From Lycocorax pyrrhopterus obiensis (Eukaryota; Chordata; Aves; Passeriformes; Paradisaeidae), in assembly GCA_014706295.1 (NCBI GenBank), contig JACSVZ010000002.1, positions 133,494,700 to 133,558,699 on the forward strand: 64,000 nt of DNA. Direction: 5' to 3'. Below the pieces are notes generated by a model. That model made no database searches, was not told the origin of the DNA, and was given only the letters and a program-made list of their open reading frames with translations. Positions 14,901-28,692 of this stretch are shown here, in pieces; position 1 is the stretch's first letter, and each line of letters starts with the position of its first letter. The position numbers and the translations under genes are program-made.

Positions 14901-17165
14901 TTGCAGGCAGTGTTAATTTTTTTGTCTATAAAAACCAAAGATTTTTAGCTGACAAAAAATCTTCACCAAGGACTAAATTTTAATGTGCTACACCTTGTAT
15001 AAGCATAGCCAGATTGTCTCGTTTTGCCAAAACATGCAAACAGATTGTCCTTTCCAACTCTGACATTCACCCATGGCATTAAAATGGCTGCTGGTCACGG
15101 TGACGAGAAAAATGTATCTTTTTTGGAGAACTGTAATGAAGAGAAACAGAAAGGTTTTGCAGCAAAACATTTTGTTACCCTGTCTGCAATCTACTACTCT
15201 TTCATGGTGTTCTGAGGGGATGGGGAAACACAACAGTTTCAGTACAATTCAGCGTGATGTTACCCCATCTGCAGTACATTTCAAAATATTCATATATATT
15301 GAAATATTGCCTGAACTACAGCTTGGAACTGTAACAAAAGTGAATAAGAGAGAGAATCCGTAGTAACTTAATTATCAACAGAAGGGAAAAATTGTATTTG
15401 AAAAAAAATTGTTTGTTCTTATGCTTGCCTCAAATCTGAACTACTTATCAGGTGTAAAATTCATGTTATTAATTTTATATAAAATATAATGTGTAATGAT
15501 GTACCTTAAAACTTTGGTAGCTTTTTGGATATCACTGGTTGATCTGCCCTAAGTTTGTCGTTCTTAATCCATTAAAAGACAGGCCTGCTTGTAAATCCAC
15601 AGGTACAGATAAGGAGTCACTGTTTGACTGTGTCTGAACCCTTTTCAAATGAAAAATGTCAGTGGCAGAAAGGGAGGCTGAATTATTTTTTAAAAGGGTT
15701 TTCAAAGATTCTCATGATTCCTCTGGTATCAGTTAAATGTGACATGTCCATAGACATGGCTGTTTTTTAGTGTGTAAAAGCAAGCAAATGCTGCAGTTTT
15801 CATCTCTGTGTAGAGAGAAAATGCTGCAGTATGGCTAAGTGATAAACATGTTACATTGCAATTTCTCTCTTCCATAATTAACATATAAAGAGATTTTAAA
15901 AGCTAATATAATTTGTAACAATGTGACTGTGAGAAGGAAGAAATGCTTTTATGGTTGTTTGGGTTTGTTGGGTTTTTTTCTGTTTGGACGCATATATGTC
16001 GCATGTGTAAATTAGATATAATTAATCCATAGCTTTTCTGCTCACATACTGCCTTTTAAAATGTCATAGCACTGTCATGACGAGGACTCACCCGCGTACG
16101 GAGAAGCTTTTGTAAACCGATACAGCTCTATTTCCTAGATTTGTTCCAGTTTGCAGGAAGGATCTGATGCACGATTTTACGTAGAGTAGTTTTGTAATCT
16201 GCAACACTCAGAGGTGAAATTTAGATTTCTGTGCTTGAAAATGGAAGCTGGAGCCAAGTCTTCTTTTTGGAAGATGGTCAAGATTAACCCCTGTGGACAA
16301 GGAAAAGCTTTGCAGCCTGACTGCAATGTAAATCCAGGCATTCATGGGAATGTTTAGCTCTGGGAAGTCTGTGGAGGCTGCCTGTGAGCCAGGAGGAGTT
16401 ACTCACTTCCTTCAGCCCAAGGTTCATTTCACAACAACCACCAGTTCTAAATCTGGGACGATTTGACTCCTTGCACAGTTGGACTTTGCTCTGTTTGTGG
16501 AAAAGCACCATCCTTATTTGGGCTGGGGTTGTTGAGACGTGCTGATGCAAAAGACAGGAATCACTGTTGCATCTGTTTGCTATGGAAAGGGAGGAAGGGG
16601 CTTTAGCAGTCATGGAAAACAGATCATGAAAAATCATGGCTACAGCAAAGTTGAGGTGAGCTCTGCTGCTCCTGAGAACAACAGATTTTTTGCCTACCTC
16701 CAGGAAGGACAAAGCTTGGAACTGCAAGAGCGTGGAAAAAAGCAGTAAAACAGCTAACAGGAAAAGCACAGATCAGCCTGTGTTCCAGCCTATCCCTATG
16801 GAAGCCTGAAACCAGAATTTATTTAGAAAATAGTGTTAGAAATTGTGTATATAAATATAACTGTTGCTGTATTTTTAAATGAAACATTTGTTTGCAAAAA
16901 AATAGGCTTAGCCTGCTTTCAAAAAAGAGTTGTCCAGACTATTTTTTTAATCTTGAAATGAAGTGAAAAAAATATGGGGGGGTAAAGGTGGTGACTGAAT
17001 TTTGTTTTTCCCTCAATGGGGATGATACATTCTGTGTTATTCTTTCTCTTTACTGGAAAATCCAGAAAAGTTAAGGTGAGCTGAAGCAAAAATTTCTCTT
17101 TTAAGTGTTAATTTTGAAGTCAAGTCTTTGCTTTCAAAAATAAAATTTATTTTTAAGAAAATAAA

Positions 17166-17219
17166 AATTACTATGCAGTAAAAATCATTATGCACTAAGA
17201 AAAAATCATTATACAGCCT
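17166..17219. repeat. Degenerate three-copy short tandem repeat
   Basis: Three related units: 'aaattactatgcagt', 'aaaatcattatgcac', 'aaaatcattatacag', spaced about 17-21 bases. AT-rich and imperfect. Confidence 0.6.
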
Positions 17220-17802
17220 GCCCATTGATTTTACTTATTTTGTCTTATAGCATTAAGCTAATGATTAAAATTATTTCATGTTTAATTCTGAAATGTTACT
17301 GCCTGTAAAATCTCACTCAGTTCAAAATCCTTTTTGTAATTGCAGTAAATGCTTTTAGTAGTACCTTGGAGGTGTTGTGAATTTTTTGTGGCTATATGGT
17401 GTATCTCAAATTTTTAGTTGCTGCATGCTTCAAAATGTAATCTTGTGCAGCAAAATGCATCAAGGAGGTTAATGCACCAGGTGTGGCTGCTACTGCACTC
17501 TCTTTTCAGCTGTCATTTCCCCCCTCCTCAGCACTTCTTAAGAACTTTCATGGAATGCTGTTCTAAATAAAATTCCTTTCAAACTCTTAATGTGTGTGAA
17601 AAGATGCAAGAAAGGAATGGGACTTTCTAAACCAAATTTGAATATAATTATAAGGGAAAAAGGTTTGTTTTTCTTTTGCAGGATGACAAGATCGGTTGTT
17701 TTTCAGACAAGCATAATTAATTCTCATTATATTGGTCCTCAGAACATTGTGCGTATAAAACCAACACAAAGGCAGAGGTGGTTGTTGTCAAGGCATGAGT
17801 GA

Positions 17803-18021
<219 letters not shown>

Positions 18022-19304
18022 TGAATTGCTCCTCAGATGGAGCATTTGAAAACAGGCATTGTTAGCTTTAACGGACAGTGGTATTTGGCTCTTTTCCAAT
18101 TTGTTCATCTATGGCAACCATCCACATGAAGTTATTTGGAGCACAGGTTAATAGTGTTTAACTTGTTCTTTTACTGAAGGGAAATGTCACTTCCTTGTTT
18201 GCTGAACCAGGGTGTTGTGTTTCAGTAGTAATATCTGGTTTTTTTTAGTGGCCTTTTGAATTTTTCGTAGTATTAATTGCTGAATACTTAATTTATATTA
18301 AAGAAAGGTATCAAAAATAAATAAATACATGATTTTAGAATAAAATTAATTAAATTTGCCATAATATAACTTACATAGCAAAATCTTCCATCAAATTAAC
18401 GTTTTTTTGAAAAGCATCAGAAGACACCTGTTATATAATATATTCTCAATTAGCCTTATTTTTGGTTCTGATTGCAGAAAGTGTGTGGACCATTTTACTT
18501 AAAAGTAATGCTTTGCTGATCTCAGTTCAGTGCACTGAAAATCATGTCATTTCTAGGTCTTCATTTCATCTTTGTTTGTGTTGGTTTTAATTCTGAGCTT
18601 CCGTATTATTTGTGTATAGTTCAGATTAATTTTCTGAAAATATCAGGAAGGAAACAACTAATATCTCTAGGAGGGTTTAAACAATCTTGGAACATGCATT
18701 GCCCTGTGGGATACTTCTGAAGAACCATTATCTGCAGCTGGATCACTGTTTGCTATTACAGACTTTGCATTGAATGTATTTAGCATAAAGAGGCGTGGAA
18801 TGGTTTCACAGGAGGGGATTACAGGCATTTGGGGTGCACACATCTGTGCTGTACATGGAGAAGCTGAGATTCCCCGTGCTCACCAGCAGTGGGTATCATC
18901 CTGCTCTTGGAGGACCTGAGGAGAGTGAGGAGCGCTGAGTTGCTGGTGTATCATCTGGGGCAGAGTGAGAGAGGCATTATGTGGACATGGGAGAAAAGGG
19001 GGGAAATTGATTGTCTTCAACTCCTCCCTGGAGAACCTATGCCTATATAATGGAGTTCTCTTTCTAAGGGTTGCTGGGTAGGATGCATGTTACTTTCTGT
19101 AAATGTGCATATTAAAATTTGAGTGAAGCATTATTCTGTTGTGAGTACATAGTATAGTATACACATAGTAGACATTTAGAACCTTAATATTTTGTAGTCT
19201 TTAGCATAATTTATTAATCAAATGGTGCTACGAAACTTTACAGAAAGCGGCATGGAAACTTCATCTAAATTTCCAAGAGTTCAGTATTCCCAGCCCAGGT
19301 CAGA

Positions 19305-19368
19305 TTTCACATTCAGGCACCTGAATAAAGAATAGATTTTCAAAAGTACTGCACAATCAAAGCACCTT
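19305..19368 (+). repeat. Possible ancient amniote interspersed repeat fragment
   Basis: 'attcaggcacctgaataaag' followed by 'attttcaaaagtactg' resembles a dispersed amniote repeat with the phrase AGGCACCTAAATA...ATTTTCAAAAGTGCTGAGCACC. I recognise the phrase but cannot name the family. Confidence 0.38.
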
Positions 19369-20299
19369 ATTGTTAGAAAGAAAAAACTGGAAAATTTGAA
19401 CTCTTGTCTCCATTTTCTCTATCCATTTAATTTTTATTTCTTCCTCTATTTTATTATTGGCCTATCATCATTCTCAAAATATTTTTCATAAAAGGTCATT
19501 TGTGACAAGCACCTGTAATTCAAATAATTTTCTGAATTCCACTGTAACTACTTTCATTAGCTTTCATGTAACAGAAACCTTAGTCCTGTTGTAGCTCAAA
19601 GTCAGTCCACAATCCATACTTTCGAGAAATGCTAGCTTGATTTTGTCCACTTGTACCACTTCATCAGGTATATACAACATGAAGATAATGTTTAAGAATG
19701 GGAGATGATATTGATTGTCCCTTCACTACAAAATTAATCTTTATCAGATATTCTTAGGATGCATTTGCAACATGTTGGCAGCCAATCATGTTGTATCTTT
19801 GGGGTTTTTTTGATGGAGCTGTAGATTAACCACAAACCTAGCAGGACCTTGCTGCTCCTTTGATAGTACAGGCATGTTTTAAGGTCTGTTATTGCTTTTT
19901 AAATTTGGGCAAATACTACTTTTGCTGTATCAAAAACATTTAGCTAAGATTGTTGGGTTTTAATGAACTAGTAATTGAGCAGTATGCAGAACTGACTTTT
20001 AATTTGTTGATTCTAATGGAGTGGAACAGCTTTTTCAATGTAGTTCAGAGATACATGCAGTGAAAACCTTCAGGACTTTTTTCTCACTAAACTGGAAAGA
20101 TACTTTGTTTATTGTCAAATTAAAAATCATAAAGTCTATTTTTACTAACACATGAAAGATTTTACTTTTGTTTTGCCTACAAATATAAACACATTTGGAA
20201 ATCTGAAAAAGTTCCTGTAAACAGAATTTTAGTTCTTAGAAATATTGTTTTGTCCCCTGAGCAACTCCCTCCTTTAAAAAAGTGAAAACTGAGCTAGGT

Positions 20300-20427
20300 G
20301 TCATCTTGAGCAATCTGATTTAACTTCGAAGTTGGATCTCACTTTGAAGTTTGCCGTGCTTTGAGCAGGACTTTGGACTGGATGATCTCCAGAGATCTCT
20401 TCCAACCTGAATTATTCTGTGATTCTA
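20300..20427 (+). mobile_element. CR1 LINE 3' terminal fragment
   Basis: Carries the CR1 end motifs 'cttgagcaatctgattta', 'ggactggatgatctccaga', 'tctcttccaacctgaa' and the tail 'ttattctgtgattcta'. Only the last 130 bases or so of the element are present. Confidence 0.85.
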
Positions 20428-23400
20428 AGTATTTTTTTCTTTTTCCCAAATATCAGATGTTTCCTGTAATCCTACATTTGTTACTTTAAAATTCTGTGTG
20501 AAAAAATGTAAACCTTTTGATGCAACTTTAATTTGCTGTTAAAGCAACAAAACCTCAGCATCAGCTTCTACATGGTTCTCTTTTATCTTTTTTTTTTCCT
20601 AGGAATGGTTCTGGGTTTTTTAATGATTTTTTGACACATTTGATTACTTATCTCACTATTGTACATGTTCTCTGTTGTTCATCAGGGGAGTTGAGATTCT
20701 TTACTTAGGTTATTTGTATCTGTTTTGGAAAGCTCATTTGGGTAGAGCCTTACATCCCTCGAATTCAATCAAACTTTCACATGAGCAGCTGAAAAGAGAT
20801 TTAGTTCTTTTCTGAATGAGAACCTTAAACATTGCACTGCTATAAACATCCAATTTTTGGAAAAGAGTTTTAATGTGGATTTTTTTGTATAGAGAGGAAA
20901 GGAAATAAAAATTCAGGGACCCTCAAGTGAGTAAATACCGTAATTTTTGCAGCTGCTATCTTTATTGGGAAATATGTTTGTGGCTGACTACAAGTATCTC
21001 ACCTGACTGTACTGTTTAGTGTTAGCAATGTGACAGTGCCTCACAGGATTCATTCAAGCTCTAACAGTTCGAGCTTACTTATTCCTCTTGCACTCTGCAC
21101 TGAATACAGCCTGTACATGTAATATCCTGTCGAAGTGCTTCTTGTTTCCAGCAGTGCTGCGTTGCTGAATACAGTCTTGCTGCTGTTGGCTTATGAGACA
21201 GGGCAAGTTAATTAATTCAGCACAGTACTTAATTGAGTCACTGTGCCAGATGTCAATTACGTTTTAGATCTTTCAAGTTTCTGTCTTGAAGTATGTTAGC
21301 AGTACACATCTTAGAGTAGTGGAAGGTTGGGTACCTTGAACAAAAATTATGTTAATGCTGTTCACAATTGCAATAGGAATAGCAGGTGCTGGTATCATCA
21401 ACAGTGTTGCAGCACTGTTGGGAAATATGGTAGAGCAAGGTCCCCATCAGGAGTGAAGAATACTCAAACTAAAGGTAGACTTGAAATAGCTCAATGACTA
21501 ATAAAGTCATTTTCTCGTTTAGGAGTTTAGCCAATACTCGTGAATTACATACAATTACATTATGAAATAATGTATGCTATTGTTACTGTTGGTGAAACAA
21601 TCTGCATGCAGCCAGCAGAAAATTTTAAGACATTGTTTTTAGCGAGTCTCAGATCTTAAAACTTGTCTAGGCATTTAAGTTTTATTTCAATTTGACCTTA
21701 AGAACTTCTTAGATCATTCTTAAATATTTGTAGATACCTATTTAGATACTTCTATTATATTTAGAGTGATAGATCTCCTATTTAGATGCTTTTATTCCTG
21801 TAATTTTACCAAACTGCTGAAATTCCTCTGCTCTCAGCTGCATGCATAGTTTGTATCTGTCATCACAATTGGATATAGAGGTTATTGCCTTCCATTTCCT
21901 TCCACTACTTTCACTTTCCATCCACTGTTCCATAATAGTTGGATAGTCCCAAGAAAATTAAATGCATAGGAATATCTTTCCAAACCTAGAAAATGTGCAT
22001 GTCTACATGTTTCCAGATTCTGTTTGAGATTTAATATAATCTTGCTGTTTAGACAAACAGACCTGTGAAGATGTTGAACAATACTACTGGCTGTCTTCAG
22101 CTGGTGAGAACTCAGCTGTAGAATGGAAGACAACATAATTTGACTAGGAAGGCTCTAAATTTGTGTCTTGCTGCATCACAGAAAATTCAATAGTTCATGG
22201 GTACCCACAGGTAGATAGAAATATATTTTGAATCATCAGACTCCTAGTTTGTGATTCCTGTCTTTAACAGGAAAGTGGCTTTGCACAAATGCCAAGTCTA
22301 ATATGACCATGCAGGTGAAAAGAGCAGAAGACCTCTCTAGACTGGACCAGTGAAAGAGGAGCTGTTATGTGCAAGCAGATATAAACTCAAGGCACTAGCA
22401 GCCTAGTTAAGAAAAAACTGTTCACTTGCTTTTTTCAGCTGTAAATATTTTCCCTGTTTGAGGGGACAGCTTGATGGGAATGAGGCCCTTGGAGACGAAA
22501 GCAGCACTGAACCACGTGGCCCACGACGGATGTCGAACAGTGGTCGCTCCGGCAGTAGTGTGGAGGCATTCCAAGAGGCCTTTTCCCTTGGCTGCTGTCG
22601 TCTAGTTTTTGGTGTTAATCTGTGCCCATGGCAGGGTTTTGTGAAGCAAAACAATGATCAGCTGTATCCAGCCCACCATTGTCGTCTCCTTGTTGCAGGG
22701 AAGAGCATGCGGAGCAGGCCTGTATGAGCCTGATAAGGAAAAGAGGATTCAGTGTGGCTGTGAAGAGAATCCACAGGAGGAGAATGTGCAGGGCTGGGCC
22801 AGGCAAGCAGTGGGACACAGCAGGGACCCTTTAATGGGATCTGTGAGGTTCAACACCAAAGAGACACCTCTGGAAGATATGCTCCTGGACCTGTTTGACT
22901 GGGTAGCGTGTGAGGGGCTGAGGAGCCAAGGTTCAAAATGCAGTAAAGTTATTCACTCACTAATCTGTGGCTGGTCACTTTAGGTCACAAACCTCATGTC
23001 TCTAGTGGACAGTGACTTTTAATCTTCAAAGTTGCAGCATGAGGGTTTTCTGGGAACTTCTGTTGGAGGTGCTGCATGGCTACAGAGAGGCAGTAGTCTG
23101 TCCATAGTCAGGCTGTAGCCAGCCTGTAGTTTCTGTTTCTCTTATTCAAACGCAGAAAGGGATACGGTAGATTTTCTCTTTAGATATTTAACTGCAAATG
23201 GAGAATTTGGCTCTTAATAGCAGAGAGCCATTTTTATATTTAGTTACCAAAAAATAGTGTCCTGAGTAATGAGCCTTGATTCTAATCTTTGTTATACTAC
23301 TTTTATACCTTTAAATATGTCAAGTGACAAGAAGCGTTTCTTTCTTATTTTTACTACTGTTGCTGTCAGGCTCTTCATAATTGGAACTAGTTTAAGATCA

Positions 23401-23520
23401 CTTCCTTCTGTCCCAAACATGAGCAGACTTTATTATTGTGGCACTTAGGACAGCAGCTGATGTCACCCAACAGCTACATGCTGATGTGCTGTGCATGTGC
23501 TGGGATTGGCTGCTTAGAGC

Positions 23521-23768
23521 CATAGAATCACTAAGGTTGGAAAACACCTCTAAGATCATCAAGTCCAACTGTTAACCCAGCAGCACTATGTTCACCACTG
23601 AGTAGTGTCCCCATGTAACACGTTCAAATGTCTTTTGAACACCTCAGGGACAGTGATTCCACCACATCTCTGGGCAGCCTGTTCCAATGCCTGCCAAAGT
23701 GAAGAAACTTTTCCTTAATATCTAGTGTAAACCTCTTCTGGCACTACTTGAGGCCACTTCCTACAAAC
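23521..23768 (-). mobile_element. CR1 LINE 3' fragment, antisense
   Basis: Starts with the reverse-complemented CR1 tail 'catagaatcactaaggttgg', then 'agatcatcaagtccaact', 'ctgggcagcctgttccaatg' and 'ttgaggccacttccta'. Minus-strand insertion, moderately diverged. Confidence 0.88.
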
Positions 23769-26032
23769 TGAAATATAATAAAAAATTGAGATATGCCAAG
23801 ATGTCCACATGGCTGTTCACAATGATCTTTGAGAACACATCCCCTCACATTACTTCACCTTTTACCAAGTACTCTCCCATTTGTATAGACATGCAGTTCA
23901 GGAGAATGCAATGACAAAAGAACCTTTTTAAAAAACTTTTGTGCCGAATTGTAGTTTAGATGCTTCTTTTCTTTTTTTTTTTTTTTAAGAAGTTATTTCT
24001 GCCCTTTTATTTACATTTACACAAATTTAAACCGTGCTGGTAATATGATAGGAAGATGTTGTGAGGAGCTGAATAAACACCCTGTTTTGGAAAAATCCAA
24101 AAGCATTTTTTTCCAACTTGCAGAAGTATTTTCCAGATCTCAAATAGGTGATGAAGCAACATGGTAAATTAAAGGAGAACCTTAATTCTACACTTCTGTC
24201 TAAATGCTACCAGTAATACACTGGTATTAGTACTGCACACCATACCATAGCCTTAATTTTAAGATATTAAATATTTAAAGAACATACAAGTAAGACAGGG
24301 TTGACATTACATTCTTCTTTTTTTTTTTTCTTCTTTTATGATTTGGTTATTTCCAGAATGTCAACAGGGATTTTTTTACACAAAATTGCTCATTTTTTAA
24401 CCTTATTTCCTTAACTATAGCCATTTTTTGAGACTACATGTACCCCTGGTTCATTTTGACACCTGTTTGTCAAAACAGAAATACTTTAACATTTCTTTAA
24501 AACTATCACTGGTAATTTTGAAAGGTTTTTAAAAATAATTCAGTTACTTGGTGCTTGCTGTGAGCATCTCCATTAAGCAGAATTTATTGTAATACTACTG
24601 CAATTAAGTAGTAGACTTTACCAATCATTCCCATTAAACTAACTGAGTTCCCTGGGAGAAAACTCAATGAACTGTCTGTCCTATTTTGGCAAGCTTCTTT
24701 TCAGCAGGGGGTCCTTCTGGGAGTGCGAATGTACCCTGGGGCACATTGCCAGACAGCTGCTGAGAGCAGAGCAAGGGCATGGTTCTGCAGAATATATGAG
24801 GCAAAGTCAAGAGCCTGGGACAGGAAAAAAGGCAGGAAAATTTGGTCCAGGGCCTCCCAGACAGCAGTAAAGGGAGATGCTATCTCCAAGTTCTAGGCTC
24901 TTGCATTTTTGGGTGTGGAGAAAAGAGAGAGAAGAAAAGCTGTTTAATTAGAGAATCATGGCTGTAAACTTCAGTAGCAACATATTCTTGTGCTTCTACA
25001 CTGTTGAATCTTAGTAGTCTCCTACCTAATCTAATCTTCACTGTACCACAGGCTTTAAGATACAGATGCTTATTTTGCGATTGTAGATTTTGCTAAATTT
25101 ATCACAAATCTTAGAATGGGATGTAGTTTTATTTAAAAATTTCATGTAAGAGAAATAATTTATTTATCTCCATTTAAAGTCATTAACGTAGCTCATTGCA
25201 CTACAATACCTAAGAGGCACAAGTTCTATAACTGTGTTTAAGATGTGAAATTTAACATTAAATGTTGTCCTCTGAGGAAATTTTTTTCAATCCATGCTTT
25301 TTATAATGATACTTCTTATTTATGAAACATACATATTATAGACTAGGCAGATATAAAATGCCAGATTTAAATATTCAGCAGTTTTGGAAGTCATCTTCTC
25401 ACTACATGTTAACACTATCTTTTTTTACTCTGGAATAAAATTCAGTCTTTAAAATGTTGACACATTTTTCAGTAGTTTCACATTCATAGAACAAGCATGG
25501 GAAATTCTAGCTCCATCATTTTAGTGGCACATAAGGCTATGAAGGTGTTTGTGTCTATGAAGATGTTTGCATGTTAAGATAAGAATTTGGTAGTTACAAT
25601 GGGCACAGAACTAAAAGACTAGGAGGCTTGTGCTCTCTCTTTGACCATTTGAAAATAAAATGTCCTGGAAGCCACGGGTATTTTTTTGCCTGCTACACAT
25701 AAAGCTATGCCTGCCCGAGGGTAGCTAGCCTCAGGGTACACTGGTAGTGGAAAAAAGCGCTGCGATGCCGTTGCCTGCGGAACTGTGGTCGCACTTGTGT
25801 TGCACTCAGTATGTTGTCAAGATGTGCTGTCTGGACATACAAATGCATAAGACTGTGAAAACATCAACAGATGCTTTCCATAGGACTTGTAGATGCCACA
25901 GTGGGCAGTTGTTTGGAATAAAAGCATGCTCTAGGGAAAATCTTGGTGTCAAAATTTAGTTGTTAATAAAACAAGCAAGATACCATATCATAGTAACAAT
26001 TACAATATTTTACATTATTGTCTATCTTCATT

Positions 26033-26049
26033 TAAATAAATAAATAAAT
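26033..26049. repeat. (AAAT)n short microsatellite
   Basis: About four consecutive TAAA units. Confidence 0.8.
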
Positions 26050-26334
26050 TCCTTCAGGTAAAGGAATGGACCTGTGGTTTCAGTTAAGACAGTGGTTTCT
26101 TGCTGATCACTTTCATACAGTGTGATGGAATGATTAAAATTCAAAAGATCAGTTCCTTTTCTGTCTGAATATGCTTGAGAGAAGTAGCCTATAAATTTTC
26201 AAGAAGGATGGAAATTAAAGTTATTTCTGGTTGTTTCATTGCCAGCCAAATTAACTATGTTCTGTGAAAGTGTGGGTTTGAATGTTTTGAATAGAAAAAA
26301 CCCTCTCAATATTTCTAGTAAGTATTGTTAGTAC

Positions 26335-26490
26335 AGTGTGTGAATACATAAATATATAAAAAATGGGTATTTAAACATAAATACATAAAAAAATATATAG
26401 TAACTATATATACACACACATATATATACACACACAATGTGATTGTGAGTATATAAAAATAGCATATTCTATTATATATATATGGTTACC
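26335..26490. repeat. AT/CA-rich low-complexity block
   Basis: Runs of ATACATAAA, TATATA and CACACA alternate over about 150 bases ('atatatacacacacatatat' and similar). Confidence 0.85.
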
Positions 26491-27091
26491 ATATTCTAAT
26501 CAGAAGGAGGTATTGTCTGTTACTAGGTCCTAAAAATCTGTTTTATTTGAAATACTTTAATTTTGCTGAACTTTCCTCACCATTCAGCTGCAACTCCTTT
26601 TCTAGTGATGTTGAAGTATCCCATGGCCAGTAGCGAAATGAGTCCTTTTCCAAATGCAACAAATCTACTTTGCACTACCAAAGTACGGGCAAAGAAATGC
26701 AGAGCTTGGCCTGAGAAACTCAGTGCTGAGTGAAGCTTATAAATGTCCTGAGCCCCATTTATCAAGCCTGGAGAACAAGTTCATCAGTCTAATCCAATGG
26801 TGGCTCCTCAGACTCCAGGGAAGCTCAAAAGACAATCAGCTCCAGCCATTAGGGCTCCAGAGCAAAGAGCACGGGAGGCACCATGGCTTGCTGACCTTAC
26901 CTTCCCTACCAGCCCCAGACCACCTGCAGCAGGGGAAAGCTGCAGCAAGGACTGCACAGCTGGTGCATTACCTGGTGGTATTATTTATTTATATGTTTAT
27001 TGGTGTGTCCTGATATTCCATACATGGTAAATTATATGCACAGCCTCATTGGATTTTCTATTGTTTCGTATTTATATTGTTTCGTTGGGTG

Positions 27092-27395
27092 TAGCAAGGT
27101 GTGGGTCGGTCTCTTCTCCCAGGTGACCTGTGTCAGGACAAGAGGAAATGTCCTCAAAATGCGCCAGGGGAGGTTCAGGCTGGGCATTGGGAGGAACTTC
27201 TTCATGGAAAGGATTGTTAAACATTGGAATGGGCTGCCCAGGGGGGTGGTGGAGTCACCATCCCTGGAGGTGTTCAAGAAATGACTGGACGTGGCACTTA
27301 GTGCCATGGTCTAGTTGACAAGATGGGGATCAGGGAAAGGACTTGATTTGACTTGATGATCTCAGAGGTCTTGTCCAACCTAAATGATTCTGTAA
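27092..27395 (+). mobile_element. CR1 LINE 3' fragment with readable ORF2 C-terminus
   Basis: About 300 bases of CR1. In the + frame through 27130-27284 it still reads the ORF2 C-terminal block, including [20 protein letters not shown] and EVFKK. A stop then falls where the family normally continues with a short Leu/Asp-rich end. The 3' UTR follows ('gactt', 'gatgatctcagaggtc', 'tgtccaacctaaatgatt') with an ATTCTGTAAT-like tail. The least decayed CR1 in the window together with the 58.2 kb copy. Confidence 0.92.
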
Positions 27396-28565
27396 TAATC
27401 ATATCCCATCTTAAATAACTGAATATTAATTAATAAACTTTTGCCCCCTTTCTTATTACTAATGCATTTTAATGTGTTTACAAAATGCTTCACAACTTTT
27501 GAATCATTAAATATAGTTTTTTTAGCTCTTTTAATATATTTAGGAAATAATTGAGTTTTGCATAGACAAAATACTGTCCATTCTGTACTGTAAGGGAAGG
27601 GATAGCACTCTGAACACTACTGATGCATTTAGGAAAAACTACATAACATATGAGATATCATCACAGTTTATGTAGATTATTCTCGCTCTGAGAATGTCTT
27701 ATAATTTAAAATTCTTCCTGTCACAGATTAGCTTTTATATCTTGTTTTTGACATTTGATTTGATATCTGAAATGCATAGAAGATACTATTTTTAATAAAA
27801 GCTTTATATGTGTTAGTAATTATTATTTATGTATTTATTTAAAAGCATCTCACATTTCTCAAAATATTTCTTTTTCTTTGAAGCTTTCTTTTCCACATGA
27901 CAGTCTCTGATCTGGGGGATGAGTGGCCACTTTTTTTAAACAAGAAACTGGAACTCCTGCCATGTGCGAGGACATTAAAGACAAGTTTAGGGGAGCTGAG
28001 GGAGGTGTGCCTCGAAGCTGGGGAGGTGAGGAAGGATTCTTCCCTCTCTCCCCCTCCTGCAAGCTGTTGTCCTCACTTTTGGAAGAAAACTGGGGCAAAT
28101 TAGCATAAAGGAAAGAGAGCAATAAAGCAGAAAACAATAGTAGATCCAAAATATCTTAGTTCCTGCTTTTCTGCTTGTGTTTAAGCTGGCCTGGTTCTAC
28201 TATTGCTAATTTTTAATTCTGCAGTGAACCTTATAGTATAGTGGACCGTAGACTTACTGCTCTGCTTTTACGCTGTTTCTTCCTCTTGGATGCAGTTGCA
28301 TTTGTTACATTAAATATTGAATTTTGTTGTTTATATTTGTTAAATTCCAGATCGTGTTCTTCTCTTTTGGGATCCAATATTTTACCTTACTCCTGTTTCT
28401 CACTGTGGTCAATCCACCTCCTCCAAGTCAAAATACTGTCTTAATCCTGTATACATCTGTGGTGGAGGATTTCCCTTGCTTCTTGGATCCACCTGGATCA
28501 CAAGCCATGGAACGACATGAAGGATTGCATTAGGTGAACCTTCCAGACTCAGCTTAAGTATCAGC

Positions 28566-28692
28566 AAGGGAGATTTAGTTTAGATACAAGGAAGAGCTTC
28601 CTAATGTTAATGAGAGTGAAAAGCTGGAGGAGATTCAGGAGGTTGCAGTAAATCTGTGGCTGGAGTGTTTCAGAACAGGCTGGACCAAGACG
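28566..28692 (+). mobile_element. Decayed CR1 LINE fragment
   Basis: Weak but ordered matches to the CR1 ORF2 end: 'agatttagtttagatac' followed by 'aaggaagagcttcctaa', an 'aggaggttgcagtaaatctg' block, and 'ttcagaacaggctggacc'. Much older than the copies at 27.1 and 58.2 kb. Confidence 0.5.

Noticed and set aside
27000..27318. Overlapping + and - open frames
   Set aside because: Explained by the CR1 element. The - frame is its antisense shadow.
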